Source: Sinomonas sp. ASV322 (GTDB lineage: Bacteria > Actinomycetota > Actinomycetes > Actinomycetales > Micrococcaceae). From it: 64,000 nucleotides of DNA. The notes under the pieces are model-generated. The model was not told the DNA's origin, searched no databases, and saw only the letters and a list, made by a program, of their open reading frames with translations. Positions 24,979 to 33,406 of the stretch are shown in pieces; the stretch's first letter is position 1, and every line of letters starts with the position of its first letter. The stretch spans positions 248,001 to 312,000 of the forward strand of contig NZ_JAVFJJ010000002.1 in NCBI RefSeq assembly GCF_030908245.1, read 5' to 3'. The translations under genes and the position numbers were made by a program.

Positions 24979-26454
24979 CTACCCCTCCCGCGCGCCGTCC
25001 ACGAGCCGCGGGACGCCGAGCGGGTTGTCCTCGCGGAGGGCCTCGGGCAGGAGGTGCTGCGGGAAGCCCTGGTACGCGACCGGCCGCACGAACCGCTCGA
25101 TTGCGGCCGTGCCCACGGACGTCGTTGCGGCCGCCGTCGTCGCGGGGTACGGTCCGCCGTGCTGCTGCGCATACGTCACGGACACGCCCGTGGGCCACTC
25201 GTTCCACAGCACGCGGCCGGCCTTGCGGGACAGCACTTCGACGAGACCGGCGACGGCGCACGTGTCGGTTCCGTGGATCGTCGCCGTGAGCTGACCCTCG
25301 AAAGTCTCGGCGAGGGGCGCGAGCTGGGCCTCGTCGTCGTACGTCACGACGACGGCGGTGGGCCCGAAGCATTCGGCCTGCAGCGCGTGCGGCTCGGCGA
25401 GCATGTCCGCGACGGTCGTGAGGAGGAGGGTCGGGCTCGGCGGGTCGGCGAGCGGCGACGGGCCCTGCGCAAGGACCTCGAGCCGCGGATTGGCCTCGAG
25501 GCCCTCGAGAACCTCGGCGTACCCGGCCTGGATGCGGTCGTTGAGGAGGGGCGCGGCAGGCGGCAGGGCCGCTCGCCGGAGCGCCTCGACGAGGCCGGAT
25601 CCCGCCGGCACGACGAGCGTGCCGGGCTTCGTGCAGAACTGCCCCGCCCCGAGCGTGAACGAGCCGACGAAGCCCTCGGCGATCTCGGCCCCGCGAGCCG
25701 CGGCAGCCGCCTCCGTCACGAACACGGGGTTGTTGCTGCCCAGCTCGCCGTAGAACGGGATCGGGTCGGGGCGCGAGGAGGCGATGTCGAAGAGCGCGCG
25801 GCCACCCGGGATCGAGCCCGTGAACGCGCCCGCGGCGATGCGCGGATCGCGCAGAGCGGCGGCGCCCGCGGCGGTCCCGACGACGAGACCGAACGTCCCC
25901 GCCGGCGCGCCCGCGGCTGCGAGGGCTCCAGCGACGACGTCGCCCGTGCGGCGTGAGAGCTCGAGGTGCCCGGAGTGCGCCTTGAGGAGCACGGGGCAGC
26001 CCGCCGCGAGGGCAGACGCGGTGTCCCCGCCCGCGACCGAGAACGCGAACGGGAAGTTGCTCGCCGCGAACACGAGGACCGGGCCGAGCGGCACGCGGAC
26101 GCGCCGCAGATCGGGGCGGGGCGCGCCCATGGGCCACTCAGGGTCAGCGTGGTCGATGCGGGCGTCGAGGTAGCCGCCGTCGCGCAGCAGCTCGCCGAAC
26201 AGCCGGAGCTGGAACGTCGTGCGCTTGAGCTCGCCGCGGAGGCGACCCTCGGCGAGGTGCGTCTCGGCCTGGGCGACGGGCACGAGCTCGTCCGCGGCGC
26301 CGTCGAGCGCATCGGCCACGGCGTCCAGGAGCCGGCCGCGGTCGGAGGGGCGCAGGGCCGCGAGCGGGCGGGCGGCGGCGTGGGCCGCGGCGAGGAGGGC
26401 TTCGATTTCGGCCGCGCTCGTGGTGCGGGTGGACGTTGCGGACTGCGCGGTCAT
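24979..26454 (-). CDS. Alpha-ketoglutarate semialdehyde dehydrogenase (NADP+)
   Basis: This 491-residue aldehyde dehydrogenase belongs to the 2,5-dioxovalerate dehydrogenase branch: VFAASNFPFAFSVAGGDTASALAAGCPVLLKAHSGHLELS is split by the typical H in place of P before S. The catalytic glutamate lies in YGELGSNNPVF and the cysteine in LGAGQFCTKPG. It oxidises the 2-oxoglutarate semialdehyde produced from hydroxyproline to 2-oxoglutarate. It is the last gene of the catabolic operon. Its ATG overlaps the TGA of the FAD subunit gene (ATGA). The neighbouring epimerase, dehydrogenase subunits and deaminase make the pathway assignment strong. Confidence 0.9.
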   Translation of the reverse strand: MTAQSATSTRTTSAAEIEALLAAAHAAARPLAALRPSDRGRLLDAVADALDGAADELVPVAQAETHLAEGRLRGELKRTTFQLRLFGELLRDGGYLDARIDHADPEWPMGAPRPDLRRVRVPLGPVLVFAASNFPFAFSVAGGDTASALAAGCPVLLKAHSGHLELSRRTGDVVAGALAAAGAPAGTFGLVVGTAAGAAALRDPRIAAGAFTGSIPGGRALFDIASSRPDPIPFYGELGSNNPVFVTEAAAAARGAEIAEGFVGSFTLGAGQFCTKPGTLVVPAGSGLVEALRRAALPPAAPLLNDRIQAGYAEVLEGLEANPRLEVLAQGPSPLADPPSPTLLLTTVADMLAEPHALQAECFGPTAVVVTYDDEAQLAPLAETFEGQLTATIHGTDTCAVAGLVEVLSRKAGRVLWNEWPTGVSVTYAQQHGGPYPATTAAATTSVGTAAIERFVRPVAYQGFPQHLLPEALREDNPLGVPRLVDGAREG

Positions 26455-28061
26455 GCCGGCGTTCCTTTCGTGGTGGTGGAGGGTTCGAGGGCGGCGAGCT
26501 CGCCGATGCTCACGGGAGCCGCAAGTGGCCGCTTGGCCGACGCCGCGAGCGAGGCCTCGCTCGGGTGCGCCCCGCCTCCCGCGCCGAGGCACGACGCCGC
26601 GAAGCCGCACACGCGGCCCTGGCACCAGCCCATTCCGGCACGGGTAAATGACTTGAGAGAGCGCGCGTCGGCGGCGCCGAGGGCGTCGCGGGCCTCGGCG
26701 ATCTGACCCGCCGTGACCTCCTCGCAGCGGCACACGGTCGTCTCGGGGGTGAGCCATTCGTGCCACGCGTCCGGGACGGGGTGGGCGCGGTGCATCGCCT
26801 GGGCGAAGCGCCGGTACCGCGCGACCCGTGCGGCATCCGCCGGGGACAGAGCCGGCGGGAGGGCGTCCGACGGCGGCGCCTCACCTTGGTCCCGGTCCTG
26901 CGGGGAGGCGTGGGCGGGCGACAACGCACTCGCCCGGGCGGCAGCCGAGGCTCCCGCGACGCGCCCCTCGAGGACGGCGAGCGCCGCGCCGCCGACGCCC
27001 GTGACCTCCCCCGCGAGGAAGAGGCCCGGGATGCTCGACTCCTGCCGCGTGTCGACGACGGCGACGAGGGACCTGTCGGCGTCCACGCGGGTTTCGGCGC
27101 CCAACGAGACGGGCAGCTCGAGCTGTGGCGTGAACCCCCAGCCGAAGCCGACGACGTCGACGTCCTCGAGCAGCCGCTCGCTCCCCCGGACCACGCGCCC
27201 GCCCGGATCGACGCGGGCCGTGCGCACGGCCCGCGTCCGGTCCTCGCCGAGCACCTCGGTCACGACGGTCCGCGTCCTGTACGGGATGCGGTGCCGCGCG
27301 AACACGGCCGCATAGCCGAGGCCCTCGAGCGCCTTCTCCGGCACGCCGGCGGCCGCCCCCAGGTGCGGGAACCACGCGACGGGCGACGACGACTCGAGCA
27401 CCGCGGCGACCATCCCGCCCGCCTCGGCGATGTTCGCCGCGACGGGGAGGAGGAAGGGCCCGGTTCCCGCGACGACAAAGCGCCGACCGGGCAGCGCGCC
27501 GTTGGCCTTGATGAACGCCTGGATGCCTCCGGCGGCCATGACGCCGGGAAGGTCCCATCCAGGCACGGGGAGCTGGCGGTCGTAGGCTCCGGGGCACAGG
27601 ACGAGGCGGCGCGCGCGGATCGTCGAGACGCTCTCCCGTTGCGCCGTCACGTCTGCGGGGTGCGCACCCGCCGGATCTGACGGCGCAACCGAGGCGGGGG
27701 GCGCAACCGAGGCGGACGGCGCAACCGACGGCGCGACGGTGGGGGTCGTGCGGAGGGTGAAGCCGCCGTCGTCGTTCTGCGCCATCCAGACCTGACGACC
27801 GGGCACGTACTCGATCGCCCCGGTCGCGCGCGCGGCGTCGAAGCGCGCGCGAAGGTCGAGGTAGACGCCCCAGTCGTGGTGGCCGCGGCCGTCCGCGGCG
27901 ACGACGTTCTCCGGCCGGTGGCGCCAGTACTGCCCGCCCGGCTGGGCCGCGGAGTCGACGACGACGACACGCGCCCCAGCTTCGACGGCGGCCACCGCGG
28001 CGGCGAGCCCCGCGGGGCCTGCGCCGACGACGGCGACGTCCCGCGCCGCGATCCCGCTCAC
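26451..28061 (-). CDS. D-hydroxyproline dehydrogenase, FAD/NAD(P)-binding subunit with BFD-like [2Fe-2S] domain
   Basis: The 536-residue protein starts with the dinucleotide-binding VVGAGPAGLAAAVAAVEAG and has a second Rossmann core around VVAGTGPFLLPVAANIAEAGG. Near the C-terminus CRCEEVTAGQI and CQGRVCG (about 455-510) supply four cysteines of a BFD-like [2Fe-2S] domain. This is the HcnA/OoxA/LhpF-like alpha subunit of three-part amino-acid dehydrogenases. It works with the [2Fe-2S] and DAO proteins encoded just upstream. A low-complexity Ala/Pro/Ser/Val insert near 110-145 coincides with a family B repeat (27638-27689). The GTG start overlaps the upstream stop by 4 bp. Confidence 0.88.
   Translation of the reverse strand: MSGIAARDVAVVGAGPAGLAAAVAAVEAGARVVVVDSAAQPGGQYWRHRPENVVAADGRGHHDWGVYLDLRARFDAARATGAIEYVPGRQVWMAQNDDGGFTLRTTPTVAPSVAPSASVAPPASVAPSDPAGAHPADVTAQRESVSTIRARRLVLCPGAYDRQLPVPGWDLPGVMAAGGIQAFIKANGALPGRRFVVAGTGPFLLPVAANIAEAGGMVAAVLESSSPVAWFPHLGAAAGVPEKALEGLGYAAVFARHRIPYRTRTVVTEVLGEDRTRAVRTARVDPGGRVVRGSERLLEDVDVVGFGWGFTPQLELPVSLGAETRVDADRSLVAVVDTRQESSIPGLFLAGEVTGVGGAALAVLEGRVAGASAAARASALSPAHASPQDRDQGEAPPSDALPPALSPADAARVARYRRFAQAMHRAHPVPDAWHEWLTPETTVCRCEEVTAGQIAEARDALGAADARSLKSFTRAGMGWCQGRVCGFAASCLGAGGGAHPSEASLAASAKRPLAAPVSIGELAALEPSTTTKGTPA
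27638..27689. repeat. Family B palindrome inserted within a coding region
   Basis: GTTGCGCCGTCA (27638-27649) pairs perfectly over 12 bp with TGACGGCGCAAC (27678-27689), and further GGCGCAACCGA units follow to 27727. The interior GTGCGCACCC matches the intergenic copy at 14.4 kb. Here it is in frame inside the FAD-subunit gene and encodes an Ala/Pro/Ser/Val linker. Confidence 0.7.
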
Positions 28062-28357
28062 GCCGAGCCTCCCTCGATCGCAGTGCCCGAGCCCTCAACA
28101 CACAGCCCTTCGCGCGCCTCGACAAGGCACGCGCGCTGGTTGGCCACGCCGTCGACCGTCACGAGGCAGTCGAAGCACACGCCGATGCCGCAGAACAGGC
28201 CGCGGGGGCGGCCACCCTTGCGCGTAGTACGCCACGCAGGGACGCCGCCCGCCACAAGCGCGGCGCCGACCGTCTGGCCGGGCGCGGCCTCGAACGGCGC
28301 GCCGTTGAAGCTGAATGCGACGGCGGGCGTGCCGGAAGCGCTGGGGGGCTTGCTCAT
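28058..28357 (-). CDS. D-hydroxyproline dehydrogenase, small [2Fe-2S] subunit
   Basis: The 99-residue protein is a ferredoxin-like [2Fe-2S] domain: GLFCGIGVCFDCLVTVDG supplies three cysteines and RACL the fourth. Its size and position between the two flavoprotein genes match the HcnA/SoxD-type small subunit of multi-part amino-acid dehydrogenases. It passes electrons from substrate oxidation toward the respiratory chain. Four-base overlaps at both ends couple its translation to both partners, as expected for a fixed-stoichiometry complex. Confidence 0.88.
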   Translation of the reverse strand: MSKPPSASGTPAVAFSFNGAPFEAAPGQTVGAALVAGGVPAWRTTRKGGRPRGLFCGIGVCFDCLVTVDGVANQRACLVEAREGLCVEGSGTAIEGGSA

Positions 28358-29553
28358 GCGGAGGCCTCCTCACGGGGAGCGGACTGGTCCTTCGGCGCGG
28401 TACCGAAGCGCGCGGGGGCGAACGGGGTGAGGTCGAGGTCCGGCTCGCGGCCCGCGAGGGCCTGGGCGAGGAGCTTGCCCGTGCCGACGGACAGGCCGAT
28501 CCCCGCGCCCTCGTGCCCGGCCGCGTGCCACAGGCCGGGCGCACGCTCGTCGGGCCCGATGACGGGCAGGTGGTCCGGGCAGTAGGGCCGGAAGCCGTGG
28601 TAGTGCCGGATCGCCTTGACGGCGGCGAGGAATGGGAAGAGCCCGACGGCGTTGCGGGCCAGGAGCCGCAGAGCGTCGGTGCTCACGGTCCGGTCGAAGC
28701 CCACGCGTTCGCGCGTCGAGCCGATGAGGATCGTCCCGCTCGGCGTGCCCTCAACTACGGGCGAGGCTTGGAGCCCCGCGTCGGAGCTGCCGACGTTGTC
28801 GATGTACTCGGCCGCGTACACCTTGTGGTGGACCATGGGCGGAAGCGGTTCGGTCACCATGACGAAGCCGCGCCGCGGCATGACCGGCACGTCCACGCCG
28901 GCGAGGGCGGCGAGCTCCCCGGCCCACGTGCCCGTGCAGTTGACCACTGACGACGCCGAGAACTCGCCGCGCGTCGTCCGCACGCCGGCGATGCGCTCGC
29001 CCGAGCGAAGGAAGCCCGTGACGGTCGTGTCCGCGTGGAAGCGCGCCCCCGCGGCCACGGCGAGCCGGACGAGGTGGGCGGCGACGAGCATGGGCTGGAC
29101 CTGGCAGTCTTCGGGGTAGAAGGCCCCGCCGAGGGCGTCCGGGGAGATGTTCGGCTCGGCCGCGCGCAGGGCGTCGGGGTCGAGCTCCTCGACGGCCACG
29201 CCGAAGCCCTTCTGGACAGCCATGACCCGATGCAGCGACGCGAGGCTGCTCTCGCGCGAGGCGACGATGATGCCGCCCTTGGCCTCGAACTCCCACAGGT
29301 GCCGGTGCTCGGCGAGGTCGCCGTGCCACACGCCGAGCGAGTAGCGCGTGAGTTCGAGCTCGGGCCCGAGCTCCTTGTCCGAGACGAGGATGTTGCCCTC
29401 GCACGCGGACGAGGTCCCGCTCGCGGGGAGGCCCTTGTCGAGGACCGTGACGCTGAGTCCTTCGCGGGCCGCGAAATAGGCCGTCGCGGCCCCGATGACC
29501 CCGGCGCCGATGACGACGATGTCGCTGACGGCGGCGTTGGATGGCGCGCTCAC
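28354..29553 (-). CDS. D-hydroxyproline dehydrogenase, DAO-family FAD subunit
   Basis: The 399-residue flavoprotein begins with IVVIGAGVIGAATAYFAAREG, the FAD-binding GxGxxG of the DAO family, and ends with RPYCPDHLPVIGPDE and GHEGAGIGLSVGTGKLLAQAL, the family's second flavin-binding block. It corresponds to the HcnC/LhpB-like catalytic subunit that oxidises cis-4-hydroxy-D-proline to pyrroline-4-hydroxy-2-carboxylate. It is coupled by 4-bp overlaps to the GntR gene upstream and the [2Fe-2S] gene downstream. By itself it could be any D-amino-acid dehydrogenase. The neighbouring epimerase and deaminase specify hydroxyproline. Confidence 0.88.
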   Translation of the reverse strand: MSAPSNAAVSDIVVIGAGVIGAATAYFAAREGLSVTVLDKGLPASGTSSACEGNILVSDKELGPELELTRYSLGVWHGDLAEHRHLWEFEAKGGIIVASRESSLASLHRVMAVQKGFGVAVEELDPDALRAAEPNISPDALGGAFYPEDCQVQPMLVAAHLVRLAVAAGARFHADTTVTGFLRSGERIAGVRTTRGEFSASSVVNCTGTWAGELAALAGVDVPVMPRRGFVMVTEPLPPMVHHKVYAAEYIDNVGSSDAGLQASPVVEGTPSGTILIGSTRERVGFDRTVSTDALRLLARNAVGLFPFLAAVKAIRHYHGFRPYCPDHLPVIGPDERAPGLWHAAGHEGAGIGLSVGTGKLLAQALAGREPDLDLTPFAPARFGTAPKDQSAPREEASA

Positions 29554-30272
29554 GGGCTCTCCCCGGGTGGCTCCTGCTCACCCGTGGCCCACAGGCCGCG
29601 CGCGTGGCCGATGTGGCGACGCATGAGCGCAAGGGCGGCGGCGCCGTCGCCCGCCTCGAGGAGGTCAAGCAGCTCGTGGTGCTCTTGCGCCGAATCGGCG
29701 AGCCGGTTGGACTCGCTGAGGCTCTTGAGCCCGTACATGCGGGTCTTCATGCGAAGGCTCGTCGCGAGGTCGACGAGCTGGCTGTTGCCGCCGTAGCGCA
29801 GGACCTCGGCGTGGAAGTCGCGGTCGGCGGCGAGATACGCGGCGAGGTCGCCCTCGCGGGCCGCGGCGACAATCGCGTCCGCGAGCGAGCGCAGGGCCGC
29901 GATGCCCGACGGCGGGACCGTGCCCGCGACGTCGCCCACGACGGGCGGTTCGAGGAGCAGGCGGATCTCCGTGATCTCGTCGAGCTCGCGATCGCTCATG
30001 CGCGTCACGCGGAAGCCCTTGTTCTTGACGGTCTCGACGAGGCCCTCCCGGGCGAGGTCCATCATCGCCTCGCGCACGGGCGTCGCGGAGACGCCGAACG
30101 CCGCCCCGAGCGCGGGCGCCGAGTACAGCGTGCCCTCCTCGAGGGTGCCCGCGATGATCGCGGCCCGCAGGGATTCGGTGACAGACTCGCGCAGGCTCCG
30201 CTGGGGGCCGAGCGGGGCGATGGGAAGGTTGTGACTCGTGGACACGTCGGACACTCCTTGGACGGGCGTCAT
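29550..30272 (-). CDS. GntR/FCD-family transcriptional regulator inside the hydroxyproline operon
   Basis: The 240-residue protein has the GntR winged helix (about 22-90: LRAAIIAGTLEEGTLYSAPAL, then FGVSATPVREAMMDLAREGLV) and an FCD effector-binding domain with the metal/ligand pattern D...H in DRDFHAEVL and H in EEHHELLDLL-like EHHELLDLLEAG. It is embedded in the catabolic operon with 4-bp overlaps on both sides, which implies autoregulation. A pathway intermediate is the likely ligand. Candidate operators with shared sequence lie before the deaminase and the importer genes. Confidence 0.9.
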   Translation of the reverse strand: MTPVQGVSDVSTSHNLPIAPLGPQRSLRESVTESLRAAIIAGTLEEGTLYSAPALGAAFGVSATPVREAMMDLAREGLVETVKNKGFRVTRMSDRELDEITEIRLLLEPPVVGDVAGTVPPSGIAALRSLADAIVAAAREGDLAAYLAADRDFHAEVLRYGGNSQLVDLATSLRMKTRMYGLKSLSESNRLADSAQEHHELLDLLEAGDGAAALALMRRHIGHARGLWATGEQEPPGESP

Positions 30273-31351
30273 TCTCTCGTGCCCCCTTCATACACCAAGG
30301 CCGCCGTCACGAGGTCTTCCCAGGCCATGCCCACGCCGGAGTACAGGCACGGTCGCCCCGGCACGCGCTCGAACTCCCCGAGTACGAGCTCGCGGAGGTT
30401 GGCGGGGCGCAGGGCCTGCCATTCCTCGACGCTGCGGGCGGGGATGAGGTCCCCGGCCTCGCGAAGCGCCGAGGCGCGGCCTTCGACGACGACGTCGCTG
30501 CGCCGCACGAGCGTCGAGTCCACCTCCCGGGCGTCGAGCCCGTGCTGCCCGACGGCGGCAACCACGGCGCCCGGGGCGACGAGACCGCCGTCGAACAGCG
30601 GGGTCCGCGACGATGTCGCGCACAAGACCACGTCGGCCTCCGGCACGTCGGCGACGCTTCCCTCGCGGACGTCGATGCCTTCCGCGGAGAGCGTCGCCCT
30701 CAGGTCGCGCGTGCTGTCGGGACGGCGGCCGACGACGGCGAAGCTCGCCCCGGGCAGGAGCGCGTGCGCCGCGCGGAGGTGGTTGAGCGCCTGAACGCCA
30801 GCCCCGAAGACGAGGACCCGGAGCCGAGATCGGGTCCCGTCGAGCCCAGATCGGGTCCCGTCGAGCCCAGATCGGGTCCCGTCGAGCCGAGATCGGGTCC
30901 CGTCAAGCCGAGATCGGGTTTGCGGGGAACTCGGGTCGCCGCCCGCGTCCACGTGGCCGCGGCCCGCCCCGGGCGCGCCGTCGGGCGCTGCCAGAATTCT
31001 CGTCACCGCGAGGAGCGTCGTCGCGGGGGTGCGGATCGCCGTGAGCTCGGTGCCGTCCATGACGGCAAGCGGCGCGAGCGTGTCCGAGTCGACGAGGACG
31101 TAGACGCCCTGGATCTTCTTGAGCCCGCGGGCCGGGTTGCCCGGGGCGACGGTGAGGGCCTTGACCCCGCCGTACGTGCGGCCCGTCGCGGGCATGATGA
31201 GGAACTCGCCGCCCGGCGCTGGGCTGAACAGCCGCGGGCTGTCCTCCTCGGGGTCCACGCCGTCGAGGAGGGCGCGCTCGAGGGCCGCGACCGCCGTCGT
31301 CCACGGCGCCGCCGCGCGCACGGCCGCGGCGTCGAAATAGGGCAGGCTCAC
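30269..31351 (-). CDS. Ornithine cyclodeaminase/mu-crystallin family reductase with repeat insert
   Basis: The 360-residue protein matches the OCD/mu-crystallin family: PRLFSPAPGGEFLIMPA and YGGVKALTVAPGNPARGLKKIQGVYVL at the start, the NAD(P)-binding VLVFGAGVQALNHLRA in the middle, and VGQHGLDAREVD near the C-terminus. In hydroxyproline clusters, members reduce pyrroline-2-carboxylate to L-proline (LhpI). That role fits better than ornithine deamination. Just before the Rossmann motif is a lineage-odd insert, about 45 residues, containing four-plus copies of a LDGTRS(R/G) heptad from a 21-bp tandem repeat. Start GTG 31351 overlaps the epimerase stop. Confidence 0.85.
   Translation of the reverse strand: MSLPYFDAAAVRAAAPWTTAVAALERALLDGVDPEEDSPRLFSPAPGGEFLIMPATGRTYGGVKALTVAPGNPARGLKKIQGVYVLVDSDTLAPLAVMDGTELTAIRTPATTLLAVTRILAAPDGAPGAGRGHVDAGGDPSSPQTRSRLDGTRSRLDGTRSGLDGTRSGLDGTRSRLRVLVFGAGVQALNHLRAAHALLPGASFAVVGRRPDSTRDLRATLSAEGIDVREGSVADVPEADVVLCATSSRTPLFDGGLVAPGAVVAAVGQHGLDAREVDSTLVRRSDVVVEGRASALREAGDLIPARSVEEWQALRPANLRELVLGEFERVPGRPCLYSGVGMAWEDLVTAALVYEGGTRE
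30821..30921. repeat. 21-bp in-frame minisatellite in the OCD-family gene
   Basis: Units GAGCC(G/C)AGATCGGGTCCCG plus TC begin at 30821, 30842, 30863 and 30884, with a partial fifth unit at 30905-30921. The 21-bp period keeps the frame, adding one heptad per unit. The units are almost identical, so expansion was recent and copy number probably varies. Confidence 0.9.
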
Positions 31352-32349
31352 AGCAGGAACCCCTCCGGGAACGGGTCGGTGGGGTCGAGGAAGTACTGCG
31401 CCGTGCCCGTGAGCCACGCGCGGCCGGTGACCGTGGGGACGACGGCAGGCCGCCCGGCGACCTCGGTCTCCTCGACGAGCCGGCCGATGAAGCGCGAGCC
31501 GATGTAGGACTCGTTCACGAAGTCCGCGCCCAGGGCGAGCTCGCCCCGCGCGTGGAGCTGGGCCATCCGCGCGCTCGTGCCGGTGCCGCACGGCGAGCGG
31601 TCGAACCAGCCCGGGTAGATGGCCATCGCGTGTCGCGAGTACTCCGCCGTCGAGCCCGGGGCCTTGAGGTAGACGTGGTGGCAGCCGCGGATGTCCGCAC
31701 GTTCGGGGTGCACGGGCTCGCCCGCGGCGTTGATCGCGTCCATGATCGCGAGACCGGCCTTGAGGAGGTCGTCCTTCCGCGAGCGCTCGAACGGCAGCCC
31801 GAGCGCGTCGAGGTCCACGATCGCGTAGAAGTTGCCGCCGAACGCAAGGTCGTAGGGCACGGTGCCGTAGCCGGGCACCTCGACGGCCGCGTCGAGCCGG
31901 TCGACGAACGACGGCACGTTGCGGATGGTCACCGAATCGGCGTGGCCGTCCGTGACGGCCACCTCCGCGACAACGAGGCCGGCCGGGGTGTCGAGCCGGA
32001 CGGTCGTGATGGGCTCGACAACCTCGACCATCCCCGTCTCGACAAGAACCGTCGCCACGCCGATCGTCCCGTGGCCACACATCGGCAGGAGCCCCGAGAC
32101 CTCGATGAACAGGACGCCGAAGTCCGCGTCCGGACGTGTCGGCGGCTGGAGGATTGCCCCGCTCATCGACGCGTGGCCCCGGGGTTCGTACATGAGGAGC
32201 GTCCGGATCCAGTCGCTGTGCTCCATGAACCACAGGCGCCGCTCGGCCATCGTGGCACCGGGGATCGTCCCGACGCCGCCCGTGATGACGCGCGTGGGCA
32301 TGCCCTCGGTGTGCGAGTCGACGGCGTGGAAGATGCGGCTCGTTCTCAT
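31348..32349 (-). CDS. 4-hydroxyproline 2-epimerase (proline racemase family)
   Basis: The 333-residue protein has both catalytic cysteines of proline-racemase-family epimerases: MCGHGTIG (near residue 90) and SPCGTGTSARMA (near 255). IFHAVDSHTEGMPTRVITGG at the start is typical. With Cys in both positions it is a racemase/epimerase, not the Thr/Cys dehydratase type. The neighbours (D-hydroxyproline dehydrogenase, DapA-type deaminase, semialdehyde dehydrogenase) indicate conversion of trans-4-hydroxy-L-proline to cis-4-hydroxy-D-proline, the first catabolic step. A perfect 20-bp palindrome separates it from the upstream deaminase gene. Confidence 0.92.
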   Translation of the reverse strand: MRTSRIFHAVDSHTEGMPTRVITGGVGTIPGATMAERRLWFMEHSDWIRTLLMYEPRGHASMSGAILQPPTRPDADFGVLFIEVSGLLPMCGHGTIGVATVLVETGMVEVVEPITTVRLDTPAGLVVAEVAVTDGHADSVTIRNVPSFVDRLDAAVEVPGYGTVPYDLAFGGNFYAIVDLDALGLPFERSRKDDLLKAGLAIMDAINAAGEPVHPERADIRGCHHVYLKAPGSTAEYSRHAMAIYPGWFDRSPCGTGTSARMAQLHARGELALGADFVNESYIGSRFIGRLVEETEVAGRPAVVPTVTGRAWLTGTAQYFLDPTDPFPEGFLL

Positions 32350-32375
32350 GCTGGTGCCCTTCGTCGTGTGGATCC

Positions 32376-32427
32376 ATTGCTCCGTAACTGTCGTTTTGGA
32401 GGCTGATAACGACAGTTACGGAGCAAT
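32376..32427. repeat. Perfect 20-bp palindrome between deaminase and epimerase genes
   Basis: ATTGCTCCGTAACTGTCGTT (32376-32395) pairs perfectly with 32408-32427 across 12 nt. It is much more AT-rich than its surroundings. No T-run follows on the minus strand, so it is not a simple terminator. It could act as an mRNA processing or attenuation hairpin within the operon, or be a dispersed REP-like element. No second copy was seen in this window. Confidence 0.75.
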
Positions 32428-32442
32428 CGATGAACCAGGAGG

Positions 32443-33348
32443 TTACTTGTAGCCCTTGGCGAGGGCCGCCTCGGTGGCCCGCACGACGGCGTCGCGCGCC
32501 TCAGGCGAGAGCGGTCCCCGGGGCGGACGGCAGCCGCCGCCCTTGAGGCCCACGACGTCCATCGAGAGCTTGATCGCCTGGACGAACTCAGTCTTGCTGT
32601 CCCAGCGTAGGAGCGAATGCAGGTCGCGGTAGATCTCGCGGGCCCGCTCGAGGTCGGCAACGTGGCCCGACGTCGAGAGGCGGTACAGCTCGACCGTGGA
32701 CTCGGGGAGGGCGTTCGGGTAGCCGGACACCCAGCCGACCGCGCCCGCGAGGCCGAGCTCGACGACGGTGTCGTCAGTGCCGATGAGGACGTCCGCCTCG
32801 GGGGCGAGCTCCTTGATCTCGTAGGCCCGACGCACGTCGCCGCTGAACTCCTTGACGCCCACGATGAGGCCCTCGCCGTGGAGGCGCCCGATGAGCTGCG
32901 GGGTCAGGTCCACCTTCGTGTCGATGGGGTTGTTGTAGGCCACGATCGGCAGGCCCACGGAGGCGGCGCGGCGGTAGTGGTCAACGACTTCCTCGTCGTT
33001 GGCGCGGTACGAGTTCGGGGGAAGGAGCATGAGCGCATGCGCCCCGGCCTCGGCTGCCTGCTCGGCCCAGCGCTGCGTCTGCAGGCCGCCGTAGGCGCCG
33101 ACACCCGCCATGACGGTGAAGCCCTCGGGGGCGGCCTCGACCGCCGTCGTGATGACGCGTGCGCGCTCCTCGTCACTGAGGGTCTGGTACTCGCCGAGCG
33201 AGCCGTTGGGGGCCACGCCGTCGCACCCGGCGCCAGCCAGGAAGCGGATGTGCTCGGCGTAGGCGTCAAAGTCGACACTGAGGTCTTCATTGAACGGAAG
33301 GGCCGTGGCGACGAGGACGCCGTGCCAGGGCTTGCGGTTTGCGGTCAT
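32443..33348 (-). CDS. DapA-family deaminase (pyrroline-4-hydroxy-2-carboxylate deaminase)
   Basis: The 301-residue Schiff-base enzyme has the family GSLGEYQTLSDEER loop (45-58), IVAYNNPIDTK with the conserved tyrosine near 140, and GLIVGVKEFSGD, where the lysine near 167 forms the imine. It belongs to the DapA superfamily. Here the neighbours indicate deamination/ring opening of pyrroline-4-hydroxy-2-carboxylate to 2-oxoglutarate semialdehyde. ATG 33348 follows GAAAGGACCG; an ORF extension of 10 codons is not used. Dihydrodipicolinate synthase itself is unlikely in this context. Confidence 0.87.
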   Translation of the reverse strand: MTANRKPWHGVLVATALPFNEDLSVDFDAYAEHIRFLAGAGCDGVAPNGSLGEYQTLSDEERARVITTAVEAAPEGFTVMAGVGAYGGLQTQRWAEQAAEAGAHALMLLPPNSYRANDEEVVDHYRRAASVGLPIVAYNNPIDTKVDLTPQLIGRLHGEGLIVGVKEFSGDVRRAYEIKELAPEADVLIGTDDTVVELGLAGAVGWVSGYPNALPESTVELYRLSTSGHVADLERAREIYRDLHSLLRWDSKTEFVQAIKLSMDVVGLKGGGCRPPRGPLSPEARDAVVRATEAALAKGYK

Positions 33349-33406
33349 GTTCGGTCCTTTCGAGTGAGGCGCTCGCACCGGGAGAAGTGGGACACCTCAC
33401 CAGCCA

